Positions 1 to 6,014 of a stretch of 11,146 nucleotides of DNA are shown in pieces. Position 1 is the first letter of the stretch. Every line of letters starts with the position of its first letter. Position numbers and translations under genes: made by a program. Source of the DNA: a bacterium (GTDB lineage: Bacteria > Actinomycetota > Thermoleophilia > Solirubrobacterales > 70-9); the NCBI GenBank assembly GCA_002919115.1, contig PKER01000303.1, forward strand, positions 1 to 11,146. Direction: 5' to 3'. A model generated the notes under the pieces. The model was not told where the DNA came from. It did not search any database and saw nothing but the letters and a program-made list of their open reading frames with translations.

Positions 1-2
1 CC

Positions 3-755
3 GCGTCGGCGATCGGGTTCTACGGCGCGCCCCAGTCGCCCGAGCTGGGCGAGCTCGGGATCGGCACGCCCGAGAGCGCGGCCCGGCGTTTGCGCAAGCA
101 GATTCGGCCGTACAAGGGGCTCGCGAAGAAGCCGATCTACCCCGTCTTCGAGCTGCTCGGGACGATCGCGCTCGCGGGGCCGGGGGCGGACGGCCTCTAC
201 CGGGCCCGCCAGCCCAACCGCATCATCCGCCGCTACGCCAAGGTCGCGCGCAAGCAGCGTTTCCTGCTGCTCTTGGACATCCAGCCCGGCCGGGCGCGCT
301 TCATCGACGAGGTCAAGCACCTGCGCAAGTGGCTCAAGCGCCCGTACGTCTCGGTGGCGCTCGACCCCGAGTGGAACATGGGCCGCCACGGCGTGCCCGG
401 GGAGCGCATCGGCAGCGTGCACGCGGGGATGATCAACCGGGTCACGCTGTACCTGAACCGGCTGATCCGCCGCCACCGGCTGCCCGACAAGCTCGTCGTC
501 GTCCACCAGTTCACGGACTCGATGATCCGCGACAAGCACAAGCTCAAGCGGCGGCGGTACGTGGACCTCGTCTTGAACGCCGACGGCTTCGGGACGCCCG
601 GCCAGAAGCGCGCGAAGTACAAGGAGCTCGCGCCGCCGAAGAACTCGTGGATGCGGCCCGGGTTCAAGCTCTTCTACAAGGAGGACACGAACCTGATGAG
701 CCCGCGCGAGGTGATGCGGCTGCGGCCGCGCCCGGCGTTCGTCGTCTACGAGTAG
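3..755 (+). CDS. Conserved actinobacterial protein of unknown function, 5' end cut by window
   Basis: The frame is open from base 3 to the TAG at 753-755, giving 250 residues with no start inside the window that can be trusted. A TTG at 90 is possible, but the sequence before it (GFYGAP, SPELGELG) looks like real coding sequence continuing leftward, so I treat the gene as 5'-partial. The protein is rich in Arg and Lys. It carries conserved-looking blocks: LLLLDIQPGR, VALDPEWNMG, LVVVHQFTDSMI, ADGFGTPGQK and FKLFYKED. Short hydrophobic strands ending in acidic residues (LLLLDIQ, VALDPEW) suggest a TIM-barrel-like enzyme, perhaps acting on a saccharide or the cell wall; this is inference only. 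From memory, similar proteins occur in other actinobacteria as secreted or lipoprotein hypotheticals. No signal peptide can be checked because the N-terminus is missing. The next gene begins shortly downstream on the same strand. Confidence 0.85.
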   Translation, partial: ASAIGFYGAPQSPELGELGIGTPESAARRLRKQIRPYKGLAKKPIYPVFELLGTIALAGPGADGLYRARQPNRIIRRYAKVARKQRFLLLLDIQPGRARFIDEVKHLRKWLKRPYVSVALDPEWNMGRHGVPGERIGSVHAGMINRVTLYLNRLIRRHRLPDKLVVVHQFTDSMIRDKHKLKRRRYVDLVLNADGFGTPGQKRAKYKELAPPKNSWMRPGFKLFYKEDTNLMSPREVMRLRPRPAFVVYE

Positions 756-809
756 GGCCTCGTGCGGCGCCCAGGTTCCGCGCACCCGCCGGGCGGGAAC
801 CAGGGCGGT

Positions 810-2024
810 GTGGAGGCGGTTGACATCGAGGCGATCGAGCGGGCCGCGCGGACCGTGGCCGGCTCCGCCCGGCGCACCCCGGTGCTTGAGTCCCGCGGCC
901 TCGCCGAGCGCCTCGGCGGCAGGGTCGCGCTCAAGGCTGAGTGCCTCCAGGCCACCGGTTCGTTCAAGGTGCGGGGCGCGTTCGCCGCGCTGGCGGCGCT
1001 GGGCGACGACGAGCTGGCAGCCGGGGTCGTCGCGGCGAGCGCCGGCAACCATGCCCAGGGGGTCGCCGCGGCCGCGCGGGAGGCGGGCGCGCCCGCGGAC
1101 ATCTTCATGCCCGCGGAGGCCCCGCTCGCGAAGGTCGACGCCGTGCGCGAGCTGGGGGCGCGCGTCGAGCTCGTCCCCGGCGGCTTCGCGGAAGCCGAGG
1201 CCGCGGCGGAGCGCTTCGCCCGCGAGCGCGGGGCGGCGCTCGTTCCGCCGTTCGACCACCCGGCCGTGGTCGCCGGCCAGGGGACGATCGGCTTGGAGAT
1301 CGCCGAGCAGCTGCCCGACGCCCGGCTGGTGCTCGTGCCGGTCGGCGGCGGCGCGCTCGCCGCGGGCACGGCGATCGCGGTGAAGTCCCGGCTGCCCGGC
1401 GTCCGCGTGGTCGGCGTGCGCGCGCAGAACCTCGAGTCGAGTGGCGCCCGGCGCACGATCTGCGACGGGATCGCGGTGAAGCGGCTCGGGCGGATCACGG
1501 GCCCGCTCGTCGAGGAGTGGGTCGACGAGCTCGTGGAGGTGAGCGACGACGAGGTCGCGGAGGCGATGGTGCTCCTGCTCGAGCGCGCGAAGCTCGTAGT
1601 CGAGGGCGCCGGCGCCGTGGGGGTGGCGGCGCTGCTCTCGGGGCGGGTGGCGCCCGCCGCCGAGGGCGCGACGTGCGTGGTGGTGTCGGGCGGCAACGTC
1701 GACCCGACGCGGCTCGCCGAGTGCATCGCGATGGGGGAGACGGCGGCGGGGCGGCGGCTCGTTGTCTCGGTCGTGATGCCCGACCGCCCGGGCGCGCTCG
1801 CACGACTGCTGGCGACGGTGGCGGAGCGCGGCGCGAACGTCGTCGACGTGGAGCACGTCCGGGAGGGGCTCGACCTGCACGTGGGCGAGACGGGCATCAC
1901 GCTCGTGCTGCAGACGCGCGGCCGCGAGCACTCCGCGGAGCTCGAGCGCGCGATCGCGGAGGCGGGCTTCGTGCGGCGCCCCGCGGCGCTGCCATCATCA
2001 GTGGTGAACCCGAGCGAGAGGTGA
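810..2024 (+). CDS. ilvA: Threonine ammonia-lyase (threonine dehydratase) with C-terminal ACT domain
   Basis: A PLP-dependent enzyme that deaminates threonine (and often serine) to 2-oxobutyrate and ammonia in the cytoplasm, feeding isoleucine synthesis or threonine breakdown. Counting from GTG at 810 (404 residues), the PLP lysine lies in GSFKVRG (K53), the substrate loop is SAGNHAQG (77-84), the glycine-rich phosphate loop is PVGGGALAAG (177-186), and SGGNVD lies near the end of the catalytic domain. A single ACT domain follows (about 325-395, starting VVSVVMPDRPGALARLL), typical of the roughly 400-residue form. The frame also allows GTG at 762, adding 16 residues (RRPGSAHPP...) that do not look like the family. 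I prefer 810, which has a purine-rich GGGCGGGAA upstream. msrA starts 5 nt after the stop, so the two are probably cotranscribed. Assignment as biosynthetic or catabolic is not settled by sequence alone. Confidence 0.93.
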   Translation: MEAVDIEAIERAARTVAGSARRTPVLESRGLAERLGGRVALKAECLQATGSFKVRGAFAALAALGDDELAAGVVAASAGNHAQGVAAAAREAGAPADIFMPAEAPLAKVDAVRELGARVELVPGGFAEAEAAAERFARERGAALVPPFDHPAVVAGQGTIGLEIAEQLPDARLVLVPVGGGALAAGTAIAVKSRLPGVRVVGVRAQNLESSGARRTICDGIAVKRLGRITGPLVEEWVDELVEVSDDEVAEAMVLLLERAKLVVEGAGAVGVAALLSGRVAPAAEGATCVVVSGGNVDPTRLAECIAMGETAAGRRLVVSVVMPDRPGALARLLATVAERGANVVDVEHVREGLDLHVGETGITLVLQTRGREHSAELERAIAEAGFVRRPAALPSSVVNPSER

Positions 2025-2029
2025 CTGAC

Positions 2030-2542
2030 ATGCAGAGCGCGAACGAGAGCGAGGGCAGGACGGAGCTCGCGACCTTCGGGGCCGGCTGCTTCTGGCAGGT
2101 CGAGGACGAGTTCCGCCGCCTGGACGGCGTGCTCGATACGGCCGTGGGCTACATGGGCGGCCACGTCGAGAACCCCACCTACGAGCAGGTGTGCACGGGC
2201 ACGACCGGCCACACCGAGGTCGCGCAGATCACCTTCGACCCCAGCCGGATCTCGTACGAGCAGCTGCTGGAGAAGTACTTCGAGATCCACGACCCGACCC
2301 AGCTCAACCGGCAGGGCCCGGACGTCGGCTGGCAGTACCGCTCGGTGGTCTTCGCCCACTCCGACGAGCAGGCCGACGCGGCGCGCCGGATGATCGAGCG
2401 CGTCCAGGAGCGCTTCGACAAGCCCGTCGTGACGGTCGTCGAGCCCGCCGACACGTTCTGGCGAGCCGAGGAATACCACCAGTGCTACCTGCAGAAGCGC
2501 CGCGAGCGCGGCGGCCTGCTCTCCTCGCTGCTGCAGCACTGA
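2030..2542 (+). CDS. msrA: Peptide methionine sulfoxide reductase MsrA
   Basis: Reduces methionine-S-sulfoxide in proteins and as free amino acid, using thioredoxin-type reductants; a cytoplasmic repair enzyme for oxidative damage. The 170-residue protein has the catalytic GCFW motif (C20), GYMGGH (40-45), YEQVCTGTTGHTE (51-63), FEIHDPTQ (84-91), the GWQYRS block (100-105) and EEYHQCYL (147-154). C152 in the last motif is a candidate resolving cysteine; many relatives have YHQDYL there, so its role is inferred. The start is ATG at 2030, preceded by AGAGGTG at a suitable distance and 5 nt after the ilvA stop. The last 61 nt also encode, in another frame, the start of the next gene. There is no signal peptide. 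Confidence 0.96.
   Translation: MQSANESEGRTELATFGAGCFWQVEDEFRRLDGVLDTAVGYMGGHVENPTYEQVCTGTTGHTEVAQITFDPSRISYEQLLEKYFEIHDPTQLNRQGPDVGWQYRSVVFAHSDEQADAARRMIERVQERFDKPVVTVVEPADTFWRAEEYHQCYLQKRRERGGLLSSLLQH
2468..2473 (+). promoter_or_regulatory. Ribosome binding site that sets the start of the SSI-like lipoprotein
   Basis: GAGGAA lies 8 nt before the GTG at 2482. It is inside msrA, where it encodes part of EEY. It supports GTG 2482 as the start of the lipoprotein gene, the only common start codon placed to give a complete lipoprotein signal peptide. The match may partly be chance because of the coding constraint. Confidence 0.5.
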
Positions 2543-2973
2543 CCGCGCTCGCCCTGCTCGCCGCCGGCTGCGGCGACGAGGGGGACCAGGGCGACGGCGG
2601 CGACGGCGCGGCGGCGGGGGCGGGCACCGAGCTTGAGGTCACGCTCGACCCCGACGGCGAGGCCGGGCAGGAGCCGCTGGAGGCGAGCGTCGCCTGCGAG
2701 GAGGGCAAGGACTCGGCCGACCCCGTGTGCGCCGCGGTCGAGCGGCTGCCCGCGGACGCCGGCGCCGAGACGCCGCCCGGCACGGCCTGCACCCAGATCT
2801 ACGGCGGGCCTGACGTGCTCAGGGTCGCCGGCACGCTGCGCGGCGAGCCGATCGACGCCGAGCTCACCCGCGCGAACGGCTGCGAGATCGCCCGCTTCGA
2901 CGCCTTCGCCCCGCTGCTTCGGGAGCTCTTCCCGGACTACACCCCGGGCGGCGCGATCAGCCCCGGGAGCTGA
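2482..2973 (+). CDS. Small lipoprotein with subtilisin-inhibitor-like (SSI) domain
   Basis: A 163-residue predicted lipoprotein. Starting at GTG 2482, it has an Arg-rich n-region (residues 8-11), a hydrophobic stretch and the lipobox LAAGC with C30 as the lipidated cysteine. A Gly/Asp/Ala linker (31-48) then leads to a globular domain. Four further cysteines (C72, C83, C103, C134) have the order and spacing of the two disulfides in Streptomyces subtilisin inhibitor. Family-like features are a strand before C72, DPVCAAV around C83, CTQIYGG (103-109), a V.G...G strand pair, and NGCEIARFD (132-140). By alignment with the SSI reactive loop after the third cysteine, Q105-I106 would be the P1-P1' bond; this is inference. 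The first 61 nt overlap msrA in another frame, suggesting translational coupling, and the end overlaps convergent soxR by 17 nt. It probably sits on the outer face of the membrane and may restrain a protease or only share the fold. Confidence 0.82.
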   Translation: MLPAEAPRARRPALLAAAALTALALLAAGCGDEGDQGDGGDGAAAGAGTELEVTLDPDGEAGQEPLEASVACEEGKDSADPVCAAVERLPADAGAETPPGTACTQIYGGPDVLRVAGTLRGEPIDAELTRANGCEIARFDAFAPLLRELFPDYTPGGAISPGS

Positions 2974-3418
2974 CCGGCCGCGGGTCGCCGATCCAGTAGC
3001 GCGGGCCGCTGCCGCGCTGGCCGGCGCGATCGCCGGGGTTCGACAGCTTGCAGCGGTCGAGCGAGAGGCAGCCGCACCCGATGCACTCGGTGAGCCCGTC
3101 CTTGAGCCGCTCGAGCTCGGCGATGCGCTCGTCGATGCGCTGGGCCCACGAGGCAGAGAGCTTCGCCCAGTCCTTGCGCGTGGGCGCGCGGTGCTCCGGC
3201 AGCTTGTCGAGCTCGGCGCGGATCTCGTCGAGGCTCAAGCCGATCTTCTGGGCGAAGACGATGAACGCGATCCGCCGGATCACCGGCCGCGGGTAGATCC
3301 GGTGCCCCGAGGAGTTGCGCTCCGAGGTGATCAGCCCGCGCTCCTCGTAGAAGCGCAGCGCCGAGGTGGCCACCCCGCTGCGCTCCGCGACCTGTCCGAT
3401 CGTCAGCCACTCAGACAT
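2957..3418 (-). CDS. soxR: Redox-sensitive transcriptional activator SoxR (MerR family)
   Basis: A cytoplasmic dimeric regulator with a [2Fe-2S] cluster whose oxidation, by redox-cycling compounds or superoxide stress, switches on target promoters. At 153 residues it is almost exactly the usual SoxR length. The N-terminal MerR helix-turn-helix is LTIGQVAERSGVATSALRFYE (5-25), followed by the wing (ERGLI...SGHRIYPR, 26-43), the dimerisation helix (about 78-110) and the cluster motif C112-X2-C115-X-C117-X5-C123. The tail that follows (NPGD) matches E. coli SoxR closely. The start is ATG at 3418 (complement). The open frame runs on upstream to 3682, but that part crosses the intergenic repeat and is not SoxR-like. 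A SoxR-box-like palindrome lies directly before the start codon, suggesting autoregulation. The 3' end overlaps the convergent lipoprotein gene by 17 nt. No soxS is expected outside enterobacteria; targets are usually reductases, transporters and oxygenases. Confidence 0.95.
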   Translation of the reverse strand: MSEWLTIGQVAERSGVATSALRFYEERGLITSERNSSGHRIYPRPVIRRIAFIVFAQKIGLSLDEIRAELDKLPEHRAPTRKDWAKLSASWAQRIDERIAELERLKDGLTECIGCGCLSLDRCKLSNPGDRAGQRGSGPRYWIGDPRPVSSRG

Positions 3419-3434
3419 CTCAAGTGCGCTTGAA
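3419..3434. promoter_or_regulatory. SoxR-box-like operator at the soxR start
   Basis: The + strand reads CTCAAG-TGCG-CTTGAA, a dyad with the same half-sites and the same 4-nt centre as the known SoxR box (CTCAAG-TTAA-CTTGAG). It ends one base before the soxR start codon. On the - strand a TAACTT (3438-3433) fits an actinobacterial -10 element and would start transcription inside the box, which would suit autorepression. That promoter is inferred. The reductase gene on + starts 223 nt away, too far for the box to sit in its core promoter unless its leader is long. Confidence 0.7.
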
Positions 3435-3471
3435 GTTACCGCACGCGCCCCCGCCACGACCTCGCAGTTAC

Positions 3472-3591
3472 GGCTCCCCAGGAGCCCTAACCATGCGTTC
3501 GCGAACAGCGCATCCGCGAGATCGTGCCTTGGGCTCCCCGGGAGCCTTAACCACGCACTCGCGAGGGAGCGGGCGGCGAGTTCGCGGTTGG
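3472..3591. repeat. Two tandem copies of a 60-nt-period hairpin repeat in the soxR/reductase gap
   Basis: Two units start exactly 60 nt apart, at 3472 and 3532. The first 33 nt of each (3472-3504, 3532-3564) agree at 28 of 33 positions, and all five differences are transitions. Each unit begins with an inverted repeat, GGCTCC-N3-GGAGCC, followed by (C/T)TAACCA, and the 33-nt block ends in TCGCGA. The remaining 27 nt are weakly similar (shared GCGAG.TCG). The 238-nt gap 3419-3656 also contains the SoxR box on its left side and the reductase ribosome binding site on its right. No gene is convincing in it. Confidence 0.75.
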
Positions 3592-3646
3592 CCGATGAAT
3601 CTCGGCGCCGCGGACGGTCGAGAGCTACGCGAGCAAGCAATCGATT

Positions 3647-3650
3647 GGAG
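3647..3650 (+). promoter_or_regulatory. Ribosome binding site that sets the reductase start
   Basis: GGAG lies 6 nt before ATG 3657. It directly abuts the alternative ATG at 3651, which would have no spacing. This favours 3657 as the start codon. Confidence 0.55.
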
Positions 3651-3656
3651 ATGCCC

Positions 3657-4253
3657 ATGGCCAATGTGACCGCGTCGATCACGACCTCCCTGGACGGCTA
3701 CATCGCCGCTCCCAACGACGGACCGGGAAACGGCCTTGGCGACGGAGGCGAGCGCCTGCACTACTGGGTCTTCGGCGGGCCCTGGAGCTCGGAGACCGGA
3801 CCCCGGGGCGAGGCGACGGGGCCCGCACGCGAGTTCCTGGAGAGCGCCGCCGCGCGGACGGGTGCGATTGTGGTCGGCCGCTGGATGTACGAGTGCGCGG
3901 ACCACTGGGGGGATCGGAACCCCTTCGGCGTCCCAGTCTTCGTCGTCACGCATCGCCCCGAGGAGGAGCCCGACACCGGTGAGTTCAGCTTCGCCGGCAG
4001 CTTCGAGGAGGCGATCGAGCGCGCCCGCGAAGCCGCGGGCGGGCGCGACGTGGCGATCGGCGGCGGTGCCTCGGTAATCCGTCAGGGCCTGGAGGCCGGA
4101 GTCGTCGATGAGCTCGCGATCATCGTCGCGCCGGTCATCCTGGGTGAGGGCAAGCCGCTTTTCGACGGCTTTCGCAAGTCGGTCGACCTCGAGCCCATCG
4201 GCGTCCAGGACCTGGAGCTGGCGACGGTGCTTGCCTACCGGGTCAAGCGCTGA
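3657..4253 (+). CDS. Dihydrofolate-reductase-like protein (RibD C-terminal domain family)
   Basis: A 198-residue single-domain protein of the RibD_C/DHFR superfamily, which uses NAD(P)H to reduce small molecules. Most stand-alone members of this YyaP-like group have no proven substrate, so no exact reaction is claimed. Family signatures are the first strand and SLDGYIA (11-17), AIVVGRWMYE after the first helix, VPVFVVTHRP, the nucleotide-binding IGGG segment (134-137) followed by VDEL, and LGEGKPLF (162-169). It is clearly neither a full RibD, since the deaminase domain is absent, nor a typical folate DHFR. The start at 3657 has GGAG 6 nt upstream. It is divergent from soxR across a repeat-bearing gap, which makes it a candidate SoxR target; that is inference. 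About 99 nt of unassigned sequence follows before the convergent gabD, with no strong terminator seen. Confidence 0.9.
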   Translation: MANVTASITTSLDGYIAAPNDGPGNGLGDGGERLHYWVFGGPWSSETGPRGEATGPAREFLESAAARTGAIVVGRWMYECADHWGDRNPFGVPVFVVTHRPEEEPDTGEFSFAGSFEEAIERAREAAGGRDVAIGGGASVIRQGLEAGVVDELAIIVAPVILGEGKPLFDGFRKSVDLEPIGVQDLELATVLAYRVKR

Positions 4254-4352
4254 GCACGCGGAGCACTCGCCTGCGGCCCGCCCCCGGATTTCAGCCCACG
4301 TCGCCGTTCCGGCAACCAGGACTGAACGTTTCCGGGGCGCTGCGACACGCCG

Positions 4353-5819
4353 CTAGACGTTGATCGCCACGTACTTCGTCTCGAGGAACTCGTCGATGCC
4401 CTCGTTGCCGCCCTCGCGGCCGATGCCCGACTGCTTGACGCCGCCGAACGGTGCGCCGGCGTTCGAGACGATCCCCTGGTTGAGGCCGATCATGCCCGTC
4501 TCGAGCGCCTCGCAGACGCGCAGCGCGCGCTTGATGTCGCGCGTGTAGACGTAGGCGACGAGGCCGTACTCCGTGTCGTTGGCGGCGGCGACCGCCTCCT
4601 CCTCCGAAGCGAAGCCCTTCACCGGCGCCACCGGCCCGAAGATCTCCTCGCGCAGCACGCGCGCGTCCCCGGGCACGTCGCCGAGGACGGTCGGGGCGTA
4701 GAAGTAGCCGGAGCCGTCGAGGCGCTCGCCACCGATCACCTTGGTCGCGCCCTTGGCGACCGCGTCATCGACGAGCTCGGCGACCTTGGAGCGCTGGTCC
4801 TCGTCGATGAGCGGCCCGATGTCGACGCTCTCGTCGGTGCCGCGCCCCACCTTGAGGGCACCCATGCGCTCGGCGAGCCGCTGCGCGAACTCCTCGGCGA
4901 CCGGCTCGGCGACGTGGAAGCGGTTGGCCGACGTGCAGGCCTCGCCGATGTTGCGCATCTTGGCGAGCATCGCGCCCTCCACGGCGGCGTCGAGGTCGGC
5001 GTCCTCGAAGATCAGGAACGGCGCGTTGCCGCCCAGCTCCATCGAGACGTTCAGCACCTGGTCGGCGGCCTGCGCGATCAGCTTCTTGCCGACCTCGGTC
5101 GACCCGGTGAAGGAGAGCTTGCGGAGGCGCGGGTCGCTGATGATCGGCGCCGACACCGCGCTCGAGGACTTGCTCGTGATCACGTTGAGCACGCCCGGCG
5201 GCAGCCCGCACTCCTCGAGCAGCTTGGCGAGCGCCAGCATCGAGAGCGGCGTCTGCTGCGCGGGCTTGACGACCATCGTGCACCCGGCGGCCACGGCGGG
5301 GCCGATCTTGCGGGTGCCCATCGCGTTCGGGAAGTTCCAGGGGGTGATGAAGTAGCAGGGGCCGACCGGCTGGCGCATGACCAGCACGCGGCTCGCGCCG
5401 TTGCCCGCGACCTTGTAGTAGCCGTCGATGCGCAGCGCCTCGCCGGAGAACCAGCGGAAGAACTCGGCGGCGTAGGCGATCTCCGCCTTGGACTCCTTGA
5501 TCGCCTTGCCCATCTCGAGCGTCATCAGCAGCGCGAGCTCGTCCGCCCGCTCCTGCAGCGCCTCGAAGGCGCGGTAGAGGATCTCCGAGCGCTGGTTGGG
5601 CGGGGTCGCCGCCCACTCCCTCTGCGCCGCGCACGCCGCGTCGAGGGCCGCCTTGGCGTCCTCGGGCGTCGCGTCGGCCACCTCGCAGATCGTCTCGCCG
5701 GTCGCCGGGTCCTCGACCGGGAGCGTCCCTCCGCCGCTCGCGTCCCGCCACTCGCCACCGATGTAGAGCTGCTTGGGAACCGCGTCTACGACCGCTGCCT
5801 CGCTGGTTGCAGTGCTCAT
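4353..5819 (-). CDS. gabD: NAD(P)-dependent succinate-semialdehyde dehydrogenase, aldehyde dehydrogenase family
   Basis: Oxidises succinate semialdehyde (or a related aldehyde) to the acid, typically the last step of the GABA shunt. The 488-residue protein is of usual length. The aldehyde dehydrogenase core is intact: TPWNFP with N162, K185 in the cofactor site, GSTEVG (239-244), the general base E261 in ELGGNAP, and the nucleophile C295 in GEACTSANR. Similarity to E. coli GabD runs through the whole chain, including GPLIDE, EEIFGP and APFGGVKQSGIGREG. The second cysteine of the GabD CVCANR motif is Ser here (CTSANR). The start is ATG 5819 (complement), with AAGGAGG at 5831-5825, 5 nt upstream; the longer open frame to 6896 runs through the next gene and is not real. 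No GABA transaminase or permease is in view, so the exact substrate remains open. Confidence 0.92.
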   Translation of the reverse strand: MSTATSEAAVVDAVPKQLYIGGEWRDASGGGTLPVEDPATGETICEVADATPEDAKAALDAACAAQREWAATPPNQRSEILYRAFEALQERADELALLMTLEMGKAIKESKAEIAYAAEFFRWFSGEALRIDGYYKVAGNGASRVLVMRQPVGPCYFITPWNFPNAMGTRKIGPAVAAGCTMVVKPAQQTPLSMLALAKLLEECGLPPGVLNVITSKSSSAVSAPIISDPRLRKLSFTGSTEVGKKLIAQAADQVLNVSMELGGNAPFLIFEDADLDAAVEGAMLAKMRNIGEACTSANRFHVAEPVAEEFAQRLAERMGALKVGRGTDESVDIGPLIDEDQRSKVAELVDDAVAKGATKVIGGERLDGSGYFYAPTVLGDVPGDARVLREEIFGPVAPVKGFASEEEAVAAANDTEYGLVAYVYTRDIKRALRVCEALETGMIGLNQGIVSNAGAPFGGVKQSGIGREGGNEGIDEFLETKYVAINV

Positions 5820-6014
5820 CACGCCCTCCTTGCCGGTTGCCGCTGAGACTAACCCAGCGGTGCGGTCCGCTCCGCGGGCGGGCCGCAAGTTTGGACGCGG
5901 CGAACAGCGCGGGCTTGAGGGATTCGCCGGTTCCGCCGACACCTGCAAGGGATGCTGCGAAACCGAGCGAACCGCGACTTGAGGCCCCTTCGTGGGTTCA
6001 GGGTTATTGGACGG

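Noticed and set aside
746..2539. A long open frame on the - strand opposite ilvA and msrA
   Set aside because: It mirrors two well-recognised genes, its translation is low-complexity (Ala/Ser/Arg/Thr-rich) and matches no family. It is a by-product of high GC content.
3472..3564. A minimal CRISPR array (33-nt repeat, 27-nt spacer)
   Set aside because: There are only two copies with 5 mismatches, the spacer-equivalent parts resemble each other, and no cas gene is present.
3419..3682. N-terminal extension of SoxR upstream of 3418
   Set aside because: The extra residues cross the 60-nt repeat and the SoxR box and do not resemble SoxR. The chosen start gives 153 residues, the normal length.
4254..4352. 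A terminator between the reductase and gabD stops
   Set aside because: I looked for a GC-rich stem with a T tract on either strand and saw none convincing; only scattered short CCGG-type repeats are present.
5820..6014. Promoters in the gabD/SpoIID divergent gap
   Set aside because: A TAGTCT on the - strand (5851-5846) and a TTGAGG on + (5979) are possible elements, but neither has a well-spaced partner, so they are not called.
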